Under the pieces are notes generated by a model that was not told the origin of the DNA, ran no database searches, and saw only the letters and a list, made by a program, of their open reading frames with translations. DNA of 64,000 nt from Alkalicoccobacillus porphyridii (GTDB lineage: Bacteria > Bacillota > Bacilli > Bacillales > Bacillaceae_D). The first letter of the stretch is position 1. The number at the start of each line of letters is the position of its first letter. Shown here piece after piece: positions 20,522-30,828 of this stretch. Position numbers and translations under genes: made by a program. The stretch lies in contig NZ_VLXZ01000001.1 in NCBI RefSeq assembly GCF_007293315.1, positions 62,001 through 126,000 of the forward strand, written 5' to 3'.

Positions 20522-21205
20522 TTATAAAGTTAATTTATCTCCCACGTTCAATATGTGACCCGTGCCGGTAGATAAACGGGATACAAAGGCCTCTGGGTCC
20601 TGCTCGATGAACGGAAACGTATTGTAATGAATAGGTACAACTTTTTTTGCCTGAACCCATTCAGCAGCCACTGCAGCATCTTCAGGCCCCATGGTCAGCA
20701 TATCACCAATCGGCAAAAAGGCCAGATCAATGTTGTTCCGCTCCCCAATTATTTTCATATCTCCAAATAAGCCTGTATCTCCTGCATGATAGATCGTTTT
20801 CCCTTCTGCCGTAAACAGAATTCCAGCAGGCATACCCGTGTATATAATTTCTTGTGAGTCTTCATCAATGAAAGACGAACCATGAAACGCTTGAGTTAAT
20901 TTTACTGTACCAAAATCAAACTCCTTGGCTCCACCTATATGCATGGGCTGAGTATTTACCCCTTTCCAGCCTAAATAGGTGGCTAACTCAAAGGTTGCAA
21001 TGACAAGTGCATCATTACGTTTCGCCAACTCTACCGTATCTCCAACATGATCTCCATGTCCATGAGTTAATAAAATGACATCCACTTTCTGATCATCAGC
21101 ATTTAAATCTGAACGCTCATTCCCCGTAATAAATGGATCAATTAATATTGTTTTACCATTAGTCTCAATCTTAACCACGGAATGGCCGTGATAGCTTACA
21201 TCCAT
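20522..21205 (-). CDS. ytkL: UPF0173 metal-dependent hydrolase YtkL
   Basis: Metallo-beta-lactamase-fold hydrolase of 227 residues. The metal site HxHxDH is seen in [12 protein letters not shown] (about residues 46-57), with further ligands in [10 protein letters not shown] and the final IHYNTFP. The substrate is unknown. The ATG follows AAGGAGC. Divergent from the M24 peptidase gene. Confidence 0.9.
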   Translation of the reverse strand: MDVSYHGHSVVKIETNGKTILIDPFITGNERSDLNADDQKVDVILLTHGHGDHVGDTVELAKRNDALVIATFELATYLGWKGVNTQPMHIGGAKEFDFGTVKLTQAFHGSSFIDEDSQEIIYTGMPAGILFTAEGKTIYHAGDTGLFGDMKIIGERNNIDLAFLPIGDMLTMGPEDAAVAAEWVQAKKVVPIHYNTFPFIEQDPEAFVSRLSTGTGHILNVGDKLTL

Positions 21206-21334
21206 GTTACGTCAGCTCCTTCACATTTTTCATTCTTTTCATTATGTAACCGAATATTAGCAAGTTAAAACACTGTCTTTTATAACGATGAAACCGTTAT
21301 GATAAAATAAGACAAACACATTAGGAGGCTAACC

Positions 21335-22438
21335 ATGACAGTAGAACGCTTAACTACATTTCAAAAGCAATTAAAAACAGAAAATATTGCAGCTGCATTT
21401 ATCCAAGGAAAGGAAAACATCTTCTATCTCACCGGGTTTCGTACAGACCCTCACGAACGTATTGTTGCTCTCATCGTCCTTCCGGATGAAGAGCCATTTT
21501 TAATCGTCCCAGGAATGGAAAAACCATTGGTCCAAAAAGCCGGTTGGACACACACAATTCTTACATACAGTGATACAGATCAACCATGGAGCATTCTAGG
21601 CAATGCACTCTCTAGATATACCCTTTCAGGGGATTCAATCTGGGTCGAAAAGCGACTGATACCTTTAGAGCGAGCCGAACAGCTTCAACAGCTCTTAGGA
21701 CAAAAACAATTGCTAGATGCTGAACCAGCCTTAATGCAGCTACGCTCCATTAAATCAGAGGATGAAATAGCTCATATGAGAAAAGCAGCTCAATTAGCTG
21801 ATTTCGGGGTTGAGATCGGCGTTGGAGCTATCGCAGAAGGGCGCACGGAAATTGAGATTCTTGCCAAAATCGAATACGAGCTCACTCTTAGAGGCATTAA
21901 TGAAATGGCCTTCCAAACAACTGTGATAAGTGGTGCCAATTCAGCTGATCCACACGGCAAACCAAGTAATAAAGCTATCCAGCATGGAGATCTAGTGCTA
22001 TTTGATTTAGGAGTTGTTGTTGAAGGGTACTGTTCAGATATCACTCGTACTGTCGCCTTTGGCGAACTATCCGACTCTTTACAAACTGTTTATCAGACCG
22101 TACTCGAAGCCAATCAAGCAGCCATCTCCATTTGCAAGCCTGGCACAGAACTTGGAGCACTCGATCGCAAAGCACGATCTATCATTACAGAAGCCGGCTT
22201 TGGAGAACAATTCCCACACCGTTTAGGACATGGACTTGGTACAGATGTGCATGAGCTACCATCCATTAACGAAACGAACACTGATAAACTTCAAGCAGGC
22301 ATGACCTTTACCATCGAACCTGGTATCTATCTGCCAAACCAAGGTGGCGTGCGTATTGAAGATGACGTCTTGATAACGAAAGATGGCTACGAGCTATTAA
22401 CGAAATATCCTAAAGAACTGCAAATTATTAGAGGGTAA
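21335..22438 (+). CDS. M24 family Xaa-Pro peptidase
   Basis: Cytosolic metallopeptidase of 367 residues. The N-terminal creatinase-like domain (about 1-130) is followed by the pita-bread catalytic domain. The five ligands are visible: two Asp in LFDLGVVVEGYCSDITRTV, His in HRLGHGLGTDVHE, Glu in TIEPGIY and Glu in GVRIEDDVL. It probably cleaves X-Pro dipeptides; PepQ-like and YkvY-like assignments cannot be separated here. Good ribosome site TTAGGAGG. Confidence 0.88.
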   Translation: MTVERLTTFQKQLKTENIAAAFIQGKENIFYLTGFRTDPHERIVALIVLPDEEPFLIVPGMEKPLVQKAGWTHTILTYSDTDQPWSILGNALSRYTLSGDSIWVEKRLIPLERAEQLQQLLGQKQLLDAEPALMQLRSIKSEDEIAHMRKAAQLADFGVEIGVGAIAEGRTEIEILAKIEYELTLRGINEMAFQTTVISGANSADPHGKPSNKAIQHGDLVLFDLGVVVEGYCSDITRTVAFGELSDSLQTVYQTVLEANQAAISICKPGTELGALDRKARSIITEAGFGEQFPHRLGHGLGTDVHELPSINETNTDKLQAGMTFTIEPGIYLPNQGGVRIEDDVLITKDGYELLTKYPKELQIIRG

Positions 22439-22449
22439 TCAAAGTAAGT

Positions 22450-22495
22450 GGGCTGCTCCCGTGGTTGGTTTATGACCTCATGGAGCAGCCCTTTA
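22450..22495 (+). terminator. Terminator of the M24 peptidase gene
   Basis: Stem GGGCTGCTCC (22450-22459) / GGAGCAGCCC (22482-22491) followed by TTTA, 12 bases past the stop. Confidence 0.82.
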
Positions 22496-22716
22496 CCGCT
22501 TCATATGAATCCGAATGGTAGTTAGAAGCTGTGTCCTACTGGTTTTATCGATAAAGGTCGACTCGGAATTAGCTCTTCTACCGTCGCTCTCAAAATAGAG
22601 AGCCTACCTGAGGTCAAGTACCCGAAAAGTAGGGCTTTGCCACCTTATTTTTAGATCAACCTGTTGATCGACAGAAAAAGAAGATTTAACTTGATAGTGT
22701 TGAACAGTTCCTGCCT

Positions 22717-22842
22717 GATATCGATTCTTTCCCGATATCGTTCCTCTCTTTCCCGATATCGTCCTCTATTTCCCGATATCGTCTTCTCTTTCCCGATATC
22801 CGCTCCTCTTTCCCGATATCCGCCCTCTCTTTCCCGATATAT
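22717..22842. repeat. Tandem array of about 20-bp units centred on CCCGATATC
   Basis: GATATC or GATAT occurs at 22717, 22734, 22755, 22775, 22795, 22815 and 22836, giving spacings of 17, 21, 20, 20, 20 and 21. The unit is roughly TTTCCCGATATCGTCCTCTC: a fixed purine/palindromic half and a looser pyrimidine half. It is the main content of the gap 22439-22990 and is non-coding. A 60-codon ORF reading through it is an artefact of the period. Confidence 0.9.
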
Positions 22843-22990
22843 GTAATAAACACCTATTCTACGTAAGCCGTGGACATGTTGTATGGATGGTCCCCTTTCA
22901 AATCGTTCTTTTTACTCACAAAAACAATCCCAAAACACGAGGAACCGCGCTTTGGGATTTTAGTAGCAATGCTTATAAATTTGTTGTACC

Positions 22991-23371
22991 TTATTCCTGC
23001 CAACCCCATGTGTAGAGACGATCATCCTCATCCATAAATCGAATATCAAATGATTGTAGTTGAGGATAGGCTTGTTTTAGGGTTTCTTTATATTGCTCCT
23101 GTTTTTTATCCTTGCTTATCTTTAACATGCTCACCATATGATCTACTTGAACCTTAGCTTCTTTTCCTTTTATGACGTTCGAGCCTGTCTCATATTCATA
23201 ATGGCCAGGGCTGTCATATTCCCACTCATGTTCGACCCCGTTTTCTACAATTGTGATACGTAAAGAAAAAGTCTGCATGAGCTCAAAGCCGCTAGCCTTG
23301 ACTGGAACAGCCGGCAAGATCAAAGGCATCATTATCATTAAATACATAATCGCTTGCCATCGTTTTTTCAT
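22991..23371 (-). CDS. Secreted small protein of unknown function
   Basis: 126 residues with a cleavable-looking signal peptide (MKKRWQAIMYLMIMMPLILP, followed by AVPVKASG, likely cut after KA). The mature part is charged and beta-rich (VENGVEHEWEYDSPGHYEYE), ending in RLYTWGWQE. The ATG at 23371 is preferred over a GTG three codons earlier. It sits 15 bases downstream of the 50-residue gene, so the two probably form an operon. No family recognised. Confidence 0.7.
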   Translation of the reverse strand: MKKRWQAIMYLMIMMPLILPAVPVKASGFELMQTFSLRITIVENGVEHEWEYDSPGHYEYETGSNVIKGKEAKVQVDHMVSMLKISKDKKQEQYKETLKQAYPQLQSFDIRFMDEDDRLYTWGWQE

Positions 23372-23386
23372 GGGTCTCACCTCACC

Positions 23387-23539
23387 TTAGAATCGTTCGC
23401 TTTTAGATTCTTTTGTTGAAGGCTTGCTTTTATCTTGTTCAATTGTTCCCATATTGTAAGAGTCCATCAGCTGCTGATTTACTTCTTTTTCTCCTTCAGA
23501 CATATCAGCTGTCCATTCTTCTTCTTGTTTCTTTTCCAT
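23387..23539 (-). CDS. Small charged protein (50 aa)
   Basis: A 50-codon frame opening with ATG at 23539 (MEKKQEEEWTADMSEGEKEV) and ending with KSERF and a TAA. It is hydrophilic, with no membrane segment. The only ribosome-binding sequence, CAGGGGG, is also the 3' arm of the argGH terminator hairpin, so translation may be influenced by that fold. It is followed closely by the secreted gene at 22991. Codon use looks normal; function unknown. Confidence 0.6.
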   Translation of the reverse strand: MEKKQEEEWTADMSEGEKEVNQQLMDSYNMGTIEQDKSKPSTKESKSERF

Positions 23540-23546
23540 ATTAAAA

Positions 23547-23590
23547 ACCCCCTGACCTACTAGTGATGTTCACCATTAGTATGTCAGGGA
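23547..23590 (-). terminator. Terminator of argG-argH, overlapping the next gene's ribosome site
   Basis: On the minus strand the arm CCCTGACATACTAATGGTG pairs with CACTAGTAGGTCAGGG (one mismatch), followed by TTTTT. The U-run is directly before the ATG of the 50-residue gene. Confidence 0.8.
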
Positions 23591-23600
23591 GTGATTATAT

Positions 23601-24989
23601 TTATGTGTCGGCGTGTACACCAAGAATTGCTTCTGCCTTCTTTAATGCAATACGAACTTGTTCAAAACCAGTTCCTCCAGCACTATTCCGTCTGGCTACC
23701 ACTGTCTTTGGTTCTAGCACCTCATAGATATCTTTTTCAAATAGCTCATGAGCTTGCTTAAAATCCTCATAGGCTAGATCAAGTAAGAACACACCTTTGT
23801 TAATTGCTGTGAGAACAAGCTTGCCTACCACCTCATGAGCGTCACGGAATGGTAAACCTTTTGAAGCCAGATAATCAGCCAGTTCGGTAGCATTGGAAAA
23901 GTCATTATGCACAGCCTTTTCCATTACCTCAGTCCGAACATCCATCGTATCAATCATACCTGCAAAAATCTTCAACGAACCTTTTACAGTATGAACGGCA
24001 TCAAACATTCCCTCTTTGTCTTCCTGCATGTCCTTATTATAAGCAAGAGGAAGACCTTTTAACGTGGTTAAAAGTGAGAATAATCCTCCATACACGCGTC
24101 CGGTTTTTCCACGGATCAATTCTGCCATATCCGGGTTTTTCTTTTGAGGCATTATACTACTTCCAGTTGCAAACGCATCGTCCATTTCAATAAATTGAAA
24201 TTCTTGAGAGGACCAAAGAATAAGTTCTTCACACAAACGAGAGAGATGCATCATCGTTACCGAAGAAGCGCTCAAAAATTCAACGATAAAATCTCGATCA
24301 CTAACCGCATCTAAACTATTCTCATAAATGCCATCAAACCCTAATAACTCCGCAGAATATGCGCGGTCAATCGGGAAAGTTGTTCCAGCCAAAGCTCCTG
24401 CCCCAAGAGGTGACACATTAACCCGTTTTAAGCTATCTTCAAAACGGCTGAAATCGCGCTCAAGCATCCAGAAATAAGCCATTAGATGATGTGCAAACGA
24501 AACAGGTTGTGCTCGTTGTAGGTGTGTATAACCTGGAATAAGTGTCTCTACGTGTGAGGAGGCTTGGTTTAAGAGAGCCTGCTGTACATTTCTAACAGCC
24601 TCCATAATATTCTTTGTTTCGTTCCGTAGATATAAATGCATGTCTGTAGCTACTTGATCGTTTCTACTTCTCCCAGTATGCAGCTTTCCACCAACTGGTC
24701 CAATCTCATCAATTAAAAACTTCTCAAGATTCAAATGAATATCTTCATTTTGCACAGAGAATTCAAGCTCGCCTGCTTTTGCCTTTTCACGTAGAGTTTC
24801 AAGGCCTGCTTTAATTTGCTCTGTTTCTTCGGATGAGAGGATACCGCACTTTCCAAGCATCGTCACATGGGCCAAGCTTCCTTGTATATCTTCCATAACA
24901 AGGGCTTGGTCAAAACCGATGGATGCACCAAATGCATCCACCCATTCTTCAGCGGTTTTTGTAAATCTGCCGCCCCAAAGCTTTGTCAC
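23601..24989 (-). CDS. argH: Argininosuccinate lyase
   Basis: Splits argininosuccinate to arginine and fumarate, the last step of arginine synthesis. 462 residues with LWGGRFT at the start, [13 protein letters not shown], and the superfamily signature [15 protein letters not shown] holding the catalytic serine. The start is GTG overlapping the argG stop by four bases (GTGA), so translation is coupled. It ends at the terminator at 23547-23590. Confidence 0.96.
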   Translation of the reverse strand: MTKLWGGRFTKTAEEWVDAFGASIGFDQALVMEDIQGSLAHVTMLGKCGILSSEETEQIKAGLETLREKAKAGELEFSVQNEDIHLNLEKFLIDEIGPVGGKLHTGRSRNDQVATDMHLYLRNETKNIMEAVRNVQQALLNQASSHVETLIPGYTHLQRAQPVSFAHHLMAYFWMLERDFSRFEDSLKRVNVSPLGAGALAGTTFPIDRAYSAELLGFDGIYENSLDAVSDRDFIVEFLSASSVTMMHLSRLCEELILWSSQEFQFIEMDDAFATGSSIMPQKKNPDMAELIRGKTGRVYGGLFSLLTTLKGLPLAYNKDMQEDKEGMFDAVHTVKGSLKIFAGMIDTMDVRTEVMEKAVHNDFSNATELADYLASKGLPFRDAHEVVGKLVLTAINKGVFLLDLAYEDFKQAHELFEKDIYEVLEPKTVVARRNSAGGTGFEQVRIALKKAEAILGVHADT

Positions 24990-26200
24990 AGTGTGACCTC
25001 ACTTTTCTTTTCTTTATTAATCATGCTGTGAACCTTGGTTGGAAGACCCCAAAGTGAAATAAATCCGACTGCTGCATTATGGTCAAACTCATCATCTGGT
25101 GTATACGTAGCAAGCTTTTCATTATAAAGAGAGTTCTCTGATTTACGCCCTTCTACAATGGCGTGGCCTTTAAATAATTTTACACGGACTACCCCAGTGA
25201 CCGACTTTTGTGTTTCTTTTAAGAAAGCCTGTAAAGCTGGCTGTAATGGTGAGAACCACAGTCCTTCATAAATAAGCTCTGTTAATTTCTTCTCAACAAC
25301 CGGCTTAAAATGAGCCATTTCTTTTGGTAGTGTTAAATCTTCAAGCTCTTTATGAGCGTTAAGAAGCGTAATCGCGCCAGGGCATTCATATACTTCACGT
25401 GATTTAATGCCAACAAGACGATTCTCTACATGATCAATACGGCCAACACCATGTTTGCCTGCCACATCATTTAAATGTAGGATCAATTGATCTAGTGGAT
25501 AAGCCACACCATCAATGGAAACAGGAACACCTTTATCAAAACCAATCTCAATGATATCTGCCTCATCTGGTGTTTTATCAAGTGGTGCTGTTAATTCATA
25601 TGCACCCTCTGGTGGAGTCGCCCAAGGATCTTCAAGAATTCCACACTCATTGCTACGTCCCCATAAATTCTGGTCCACAGAATATGGGTTATCCAAATCA
25701 ATTGGAATAGGTATATTGTGTTTCTTTGCATATTCAATCTCTTCATCACGAGACCATGCCCATTCACGCACAGGCGCCAACACTTTTAGATCTGGATTAA
25801 GCGCTTGAATAGATACTTCAAAACGCACCTGGTCATTCCCTTTACCAGTACAGCCATGAGCAACAGCTGTTGCTCCCGTCTGTTCAGCAATTTCTACTAG
25901 TTTTTTAGAGATAAGCGGACGAGAAAGAGCCGATACAAGTGGATATTTTTGCTCATACATGGCATGTGCTTGAAGAGCCGGAAGAACAAATTCTTCTGCA
26001 AACTCTTTTTTCGCATCAATGGTATATGATTGAATGGCTCCGACTGTGAGGGCTTTTTGTTTTACAAACTCCAGGTCTTTGCCTTCCCCCACATCAAGTC
26101 CAACAGCAATCACATCGTATCCTTTATCTGTAAGCCATTTAACGGCAACGGATGTATCTAATCCTCCAGAATAAGCTAAAACTACTTTCTCTTTACTCAT
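24986..26200 (-). CDS. argG: Argininosuccinate synthase
   Basis: Joins citrulline and aspartate using ATP. 404 residues with the N-type ATP PP-loop in [15 protein letters not shown], then [15 protein letters not shown] and [12 protein letters not shown]. The ATG follows TGGAGGGAC. It is first in the argGH operon. The AT-rich upstream region has two stretches that resemble ArgR/AhrC boxes but are weak. Confidence 0.96.
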   Translation of the reverse strand: MSKEKVVLAYSGGLDTSVAVKWLTDKGYDVIAVGLDVGEGKDLEFVKQKALTVGAIQSYTIDAKKEFAEEFVLPALQAHAMYEQKYPLVSALSRPLISKKLVEIAEQTGATAVAHGCTGKGNDQVRFEVSIQALNPDLKVLAPVREWAWSRDEEIEYAKKHNIPIPIDLDNPYSVDQNLWGRSNECGILEDPWATPPEGAYELTAPLDKTPDEADIIEIGFDKGVPVSIDGVAYPLDQLILHLNDVAGKHGVGRIDHVENRLVGIKSREVYECPGAITLLNAHKELEDLTLPKEMAHFKPVVEKKLTELIYEGLWFSPLQPALQAFLKETQKSVTGVVRVKLFKGHAIVEGRKSENSLYNEKLATYTPDDEFDHNAAVGFISLWGLPTKVHSMINKEKKSEVTL

Positions 26201-26489
26201 TACTAGTCCCTCCAGTGAATAATCATACTTTTTTTATTATTTTTATACATGTTCATTTAAAAAAATGAGCCATACAAGGCTTTTAAATAAATCTCAATGC
26301 ATAAGAAATCATCTTTATTAATTAATATACATAACTTTAACAATCACAGAGCGTTTTGGCAAGAGAAAAGTGTATATTTCTTTTATATAATCTATTATTT
26401 TTTTCGGGGTTATCGCAAAAAAATAATCCCTTCTTATAAGTCGTTGGCTAGTTAGAAGCAACTAAAGGAGTAAATAGAGTAGTGTGTTT

Positions 26490-26546
26490 AAAAAAAGCTT
26501 GCCTGCAATTTCTCGTTAGGCGAGAGATTGCTGGCAAGCTTTTTAT
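26490..26546 (-). terminator. Terminator of ackA
   Basis: Long hairpin with arms AAAAAGCTTGCC and GGCAAGCTTTTT and a mostly paired interior (GCAATTTCTC / GAGAGATTGC), 14 bases past the ackA stop. The rest of the gap 26201-26489 is AT-rich argG upstream sequence without a gene. Confidence 0.9.
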
Positions 26547-26559
26547 TTAGAGTCCGTTT

Positions 26560-27750
26560 TTACAAACCTGACAACCGAATGGCATCCCGTGCAATCATGA
26601 CTTCTTCATTTGTTGGGATGATGATAATTTTAACCGGGGAGTGCGGATAGTTAATAAACGCTTCTTTGCCGCGTACTTGATTTAAAGATGGATCAAAATA
26701 AACACCCATAAATTCTAAACCACGTAATACACGTTCACGAATCACATCACTGTTTTCACCAATTCCCGCTGTAAACACGATGGCATCCAGTCCACTCATA
26801 CGAGCCGCGTAAGATCCTACATATTTATGAATACGTGAGGTGAAGACGTTAAGAGCCGTTTCTGCTCGCTCATCGCCTGCTTTTGCCTTCTCTTCGATAT
26901 CACGTAAATCGCTTGAGAAACCAGTAATTCCTAATAAGCCACTACGTTTATTTAATGTATCCAAAACCTCAGCAGCCGTTTGACCAGTCTTCTCCATAAT
27001 GAAAGGAATAAGCGCTGGGTCGAGGTTTCCTGAGCGTGTGCCCATTGTTACGCCAGCAAGAGGTGTAAAGCCCATGGACGTATCAACTGATTTCCCACCT
27101 TTAATGGCAGCAATACTAGCTCCATTTCCCAAATGGCATGATAGAATACGTAATTGATCAAGTGGACGATCTAACAGCTCTGCCGCTCGTTCAGAAACGT
27201 ACTTATGGGACGTACCATGGAATCCATACTTACGAATACCAAAGTCTTTATAATATTCATAAGGGAGACTGTATAAAAACGACTCTTCAGGCATCGTTTG
27301 ATGGAAAGCCGTATCAAATACTGCGATAGATGGTACATTCGGTAGGATCTCTTTAAATGCTTTAACTCCCACAATGTTAGCCGGGTTGTGTAACGGGGCA
27401 AGCTCTGAAACTGATTCAATACCCGCTAACACCTCATCTGTGATCAGAACTGAATCATTAAATAGCTCTCCACCGTGAACGACACGATGTCCGATTGCAT
27501 TGATTTCATCCAAAGATTCAATAATTCCAAGACCAGTTAGCTTTTCTAATAGAAGCTTAACCGCAACCTCATGATTCGGGATATCTGTAATTGTTTCATT
27601 TTTTTCACCATTCACAGATATTTGAAAGATACTATTGTTTAATCCAATGCGTTCCACAAGTCCTTTTGTTACAACATCTTCTTCAGGCATTGTTAGAAGC
27701 TGAAATTTCAGTGATGAACTTCCAGCATTAATTGCCATAACTTTAGACAT
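26560..27750 (-). CDS. ackA: Acetate kinase
   Basis: Interconverts acetyl phosphate and acetate with ATP (overflow metabolism). 396 residues with [27 protein letters not shown] holding the catalytic Arg, [12 protein letters not shown] with the catalytic Asp, [13 protein letters not shown] and [11 protein letters not shown]. The ATG at 27750 ([11 protein letters not shown]) has AAAGGAG at normal distance; the 14 extra N-terminal residues of the longer frame are rejected. It is a single gene between ytxK and the argGH upstream region, with its own terminator. Confidence 0.96.
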   Translation of the reverse strand: MSKVMAINAGSSSLKFQLLTMPEEDVVTKGLVERIGLNNSIFQISVNGEKNETITDIPNHEVAVKLLLEKLTGLGIIESLDEINAIGHRVVHGGELFNDSVLITDEVLAGIESVSELAPLHNPANIVGVKAFKEILPNVPSIAVFDTAFHQTMPEESFLYSLPYEYYKDFGIRKYGFHGTSHKYVSERAAELLDRPLDQLRILSCHLGNGASIAAIKGGKSVDTSMGFTPLAGVTMGTRSGNLDPALIPFIMEKTGQTAAEVLDTLNKRSGLLGITGFSSDLRDIEEKAKAGDERAETALNVFTSRIHKYVGSYAARMSGLDAIVFTAGIGENSDVIRERVLRGLEFMGVYFDPSLNQVRGKEAFINYPHSPVKIIIIPTNEEVMIARDAIRLSGL

Positions 27751-28008
27751 AAAAAAAGCCCACTCCTTTTTATAGACACCTAATCTATCCAAACTTTTGA
27801 GGTGTCCTTCTTCTCTTATTTAAGCATCGAAACCCTTGTAATTCAAGTGTTACAGGTGATTTTGCACGCACGAAAGAAGAAGTTATTTAATTCTGAACAT
27901 AATCATTAGTACATGAAATCTGTTCTACTAATCAGTAGACATGCCATACTAAAAGACTTTAAAGCGCTTCCTCTATTTTCTTATTCTTAATGAACACCTC
28001 GTGTTGTA

Positions 28009-28998
28009 TTACAGCCTTAGTTCTTGAGCAAACCAATCGTTTATTCGCTCCATCATATCTGCAAGTGCTTCTTTTTTGTCAAATGAAGGTAGCTCCGCTA
28101 ATAAAGCGTGTCTAGGGACAATCGTTTTTTCCCCTTTTTTCTGAAGAAGCAAAAAGCTTTTTCCTTGCTGCTCTGCATGAAACATTGTTTTAGGCAATTG
28201 AAGTAACGAAAGAATAACCGTCTCGTCTTTTAAGAATGCATGCAGTTGATCTGCTTGGTCGCTTTCAAATAAAAAGTTCGGCACTAAATACAACGCGTAT
28301 CCACCTGGTGTGAGCGATCGAATCCCCTGCTCTATCATGAGATGATGAATATAAGCATGTCCTTCAACTGCCTTTAAAGAATACGTTGAGGCAATCTCGT
28401 CCTTTGGATAATAGCCAATAGGAAGATCTGTGACAACAAGATCGCTCTTATTCAATGACATTTGCAGGCTATCCTGATGATAGAGCTCCAATTGATGTTG
28501 TTGTAGATTTGCGTTTGCATAGGCAATATGAAGCAAAGTCTCATCCGCCTCAAATCCACTAGCTTCAAGCTTCAATGGAGAGTGGTTTAATATCGTTGTT
28601 AGTAGGTTCCCTGTTCCAACGGCTAAATCAAGTAATTTTATTGCTTGATTCTTATCATGTTGGCCCGTAATCTTATTGATAATATATGAAGCAAACAGAC
28701 TCACAGCATCAGGTGTCATAGAATGATGTGGCTGCGTTGCTCCCTTCATGCCCTTAAGAACACTCATTTGAAAGGCTTTACGTACTACCTCTCTATCTAA
28801 TACATCCACATCAATGGCTGCCAGCTGTTGGTTTAGCTGATCGGTTAACTCCATTTTTTGTGTTTTGTCCCCAAAGAGGTGGGTACCTATTTCTGCAATG
28901 GCATCCAAATACGTTATGTCCTTTTGCTTTTCTAAAAAAAGTGCCCCCTCATCAATATATTGGTATAATTCATCAAAGCTCGTCTTCGTCACGTTCAT
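28009..28998 (-). CDS. ytxK: Class I SAM-dependent methyltransferase YtxK
   Basis: 329 residues with an N-terminal helical part and an N6-adenine-MTase-like Rossmann domain: SAM motif LLDLAVGTGNLLTTIL (about residues 120-135), the acidic end of beta2 (SGFEADE) and a DLPIGYYP motif in place of the classic NPPY. Location between ackA and tpx matches B. subtilis ytxK. The substrate is not known; no cognate restriction enzyme lies nearby. Confidence 0.88.
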   Translation of the reverse strand: MNVTKTSFDELYQYIDEGALFLEKQKDITYLDAIAEIGTHLFGDKTQKMELTDQLNQQLAAIDVDVLDREVVRKAFQMSVLKGMKGATQPHHSMTPDAVSLFASYIINKITGQHDKNQAIKLLDLAVGTGNLLTTILNHSPLKLEASGFEADETLLHIAYANANLQQHQLELYHQDSLQMSLNKSDLVVTDLPIGYYPKDEIASTYSLKAVEGHAYIHHLMIEQGIRSLTPGGYALYLVPNFLFESDQADQLHAFLKDETVILSLLQLPKTMFHAEQQGKSFLLLQKKGEKTIVPRHALLAELPSFDKKEALADMMERINDWFAQELRL

Positions 28999-29070
28999 CC
29001 CACTCCTCTATACAAATACTGACTCCATTCATCGCTTTGCTATTGTACAGGAGATTCCCTACGGATACAA

Positions 29071-29099
29071 TAAATCCCGCTGGAGACCAGCGGGATTTT
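29071..29099 (-). terminator. Terminator after tpx
   Basis: Perfect stem AAATCCCGCTGG / CCAGCGGGATTT with loop AGA, 7 bases past the tpx stop. It separates tpx from ytxK. Confidence 0.85.
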
Positions 29100-29104
29100 C
29101 ACTA

Positions 29105-29605
29105 CTAATTTGCCTTTTTAGCGGCTTCAATTGCTTGTTCATAATCTGGGTGATTTGTCGCCTCAGATACATATTCAGCGTGTACTATCGTATCGTTTGA
29201 GTCTACCACAAACACAGCTCTTGCCAGTAGACGCAGCTCCTCTAATACAAGCCCGTAGGCAGTTCCAAAGGAAAGGTCCTTGTGATCTGATAATGTTTTG
29301 ACGTGGTCAAGTCCGGAAGCTGCGCACCAGCGTCGTTGTGCAAAAGGAAGATCGACACTAATCGTTAAAACGTCCACATTTCCAACCTCGCCAACCGCTT
29401 CATTAAACTTACGCGTTTGGGCATCACATACCCCGGTGTCAATAGAAGGAATTACACTAATGAGTCGTACACGGTTTTTAGAATCCGCTAACGTGACTTC
29501 TGATAAATCATTGGCCAGCACCTTAAAATCCGGAGCTTTGTCACCTATTTTTACTTCGTTGCCCAATACAGTCATTGGTTTTTCTTTAAATGTAATAGCT
29601 ACCAT
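29105..29605 (-). CDS. tpx: Thiol peroxidase
   Basis: Atypical 2-Cys peroxiredoxin reducing peroxides with thioredoxin. 166 residues with the peroxidatic Cys in [14 protein letters not shown] (about residue 60) and the resolving Cys in RRWCAASG (about residue 94). GGAGG precedes the ATG. Monocistronic, with its own terminator. Confidence 0.95.
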   Translation of the reverse strand: MVAITFKEKPMTVLGNEVKIGDKAPDFKVLANDLSEVTLADSKNRVRLISVIPSIDTGVCDAQTRKFNEAVGEVGNVDVLTISVDLPFAQRRWCAASGLDHVKTLSDHKDLSFGTAYGLVLEELRLLARAVFVVDSNDTIVHAEYVSEATNHPDYEQAIEAAKKAN

Positions 29606-29685
29606 ATACTTTTCCTCCTTGGTAATGATGTGTCCTATCTTTCATCATACTTGAAGGTTGTCTTATTCAGCAAGAATATCGCTGT

Positions 29686-30111
29686 TTAAAATGGAGGCTG
29701 ATCTGGGTGGTGTTCTTTTTGGTGGTTCGATGCTTTGATCATACTTTGAATTTTTTCAGTCACCTGAGGAGCTAAATCAAGTAGACGCTCATACAAATGA
29801 GTTTGACTATCAAGGTGAACCATTTTAATCCCTGATTTCCCCACTACTAAAAACGCAATAGGTGTGATGGAAACACCGCCCCCGCTACCGCCTCCAAAAG
29901 GATGCGTATGCTCTTCACCGGACTGCCCTTTATGGTCAATGATAAATTCGCTTCCACCTGCAGCAAATCCAAACCCTACCTTTGAGATGGGCATAATAAC
30001 ACTACCATCAGGTGTTTCAACAGGGTCACCCACAATTGTATTCACATCCACCATTTCTTTTAAATTCTCCATAGCGGTTTTCATTAGACCTTGAATAGGA
30101 TGATCTGACAT
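29686..30111 (-). CDS. ytfJ: GerW family sporulation protein YtfJ
   Basis: 141 residues with the family core: TPDGSVIMPISKVGFGFAAG, the glycine-rich FGGGSGGGVSITPIAFLVV, and a His-rich tail (HQKEHHPDQ). YtfJ/GerW homologues act in the spore, affecting germination. It follows ytfI by 42 bases on the same strand, so the two probably form a sporulation unit. The ATG has an AAGGAGG site. Confidence 0.92.
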   Translation of the reverse strand: MSDHPIQGLMKTAMENLKEMVDVNTIVGDPVETPDGSVIMPISKVGFGFAAGGSEFIIDHKGQSGEEHTHPFGGGSGGGVSITPIAFLVVGKSGIKMVHLDSQTHLYERLLDLAPQVTEKIQSMIKASNHQKEHHPDQPPF

Positions 30112-30153
30112 TACTTATTCCTCCTTAGACTCATTCTTCTAAAATTATTGATT

Positions 30154-30783
30154 TTAATAATGTCGCACTGGACGCTGTCTCCAATGTCGTAAAACTGTTA
30201 TTCCTGCGTGAATAGCTTGCCCCACTCGAAATGAAAACATGCAGGAAAACTCCGTGTGTACCAGGTTTTGCTGATATAAAGGGGCAACTTGAATAAAAGG
30301 GAGCTGTAAAACCTTTGCATAGTGACTAATGATCCCTATCACTAGCGACTTTCCTGTCCAAATATAGCCTGTTATCTGGGCTGTTAAAGGGGCATCCCCT
30401 ATTCCAAATTCTGTTTTCCACTCAAGGGTATGTACATGAATATGTTTAAATATTGGCTTCACTTGCTTATGCAGTCGTTGCAAAAAAGTTAGCCACTCTT
30501 GCACCGTTTGATAGCTATATAGAAGGTCCACTAAACCTAATCGTTTTTTCTTTTGATTGGTGTTGTTCATGGTTTTTTCTTTTTCTTCTACCACTACTCC
30601 TTTTTCACCCGTTTTTATTACTGGGATGTTCAGTGTGTAAACGGTAAACGAAAGAATATGAATAGATATCTTTGCTGTTTGTTTCTTATGAATATAGGCA
30701 ACGTATACACTAACCTTGATTTGAATAAACCAAATACAAACAAGAATAATAAGGATCCCTAGGATAATCCAAACCCAAATCAT
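30154..30783 (-). CDS. ytfI: DUF2953 protein YtfI
   Basis: 209 residues: one N-terminal membrane anchor (MIWVWIILGILIILVCIWF), a charged middle and a DUF2953-like C-terminus (TEFGIGDAPLTAQITGYIW, FSCMFSFRVGQAIHAGI). It lies upstream of ytfJ, as in B. subtilis. Probably mother-cell or forespore expressed; function unknown. Ribosome site AGGAGGGAGG. Confidence 0.85.
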   Translation of the reverse strand: MIWVWIILGILIILVCIWFIQIKVSVYVAYIHKKQTAKISIHILSFTVYTLNIPVIKTGEKGVVVEEKEKTMNNTNQKKKRLGLVDLLYSYQTVQEWLTFLQRLHKQVKPIFKHIHVHTLEWKTEFGIGDAPLTAQITGYIWTGKSLVIGIISHYAKVLQLPFIQVAPLYQQNLVHTEFSCMFSFRVGQAIHAGITVLRHWRQRPVRHY

Positions 30784-30828
30784 GTATTTCCTCCCTCCTA
30801 CTTCCTAGCTTGTCCGCAACACATACAA

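Noticed and set aside
22717-22842. CRISPR-like array
   Set aside because: The period is only 20-21 bp, the variable part is under 12 bases and pyrimidine-biased, and no cas gene is in the window.
22664-22846. 60-codon ORF over the GATATC array
   Set aside because: The translated repeat (FPDIV, LSRY) is a product of the period, with no homology expected.
28009-28998. Restriction-modification system based on YtxK methyltransferase
   Set aside because: No restriction endonuclease or specificity gene nearby; gene and locus are those of the conserved chromosomal ytxK.
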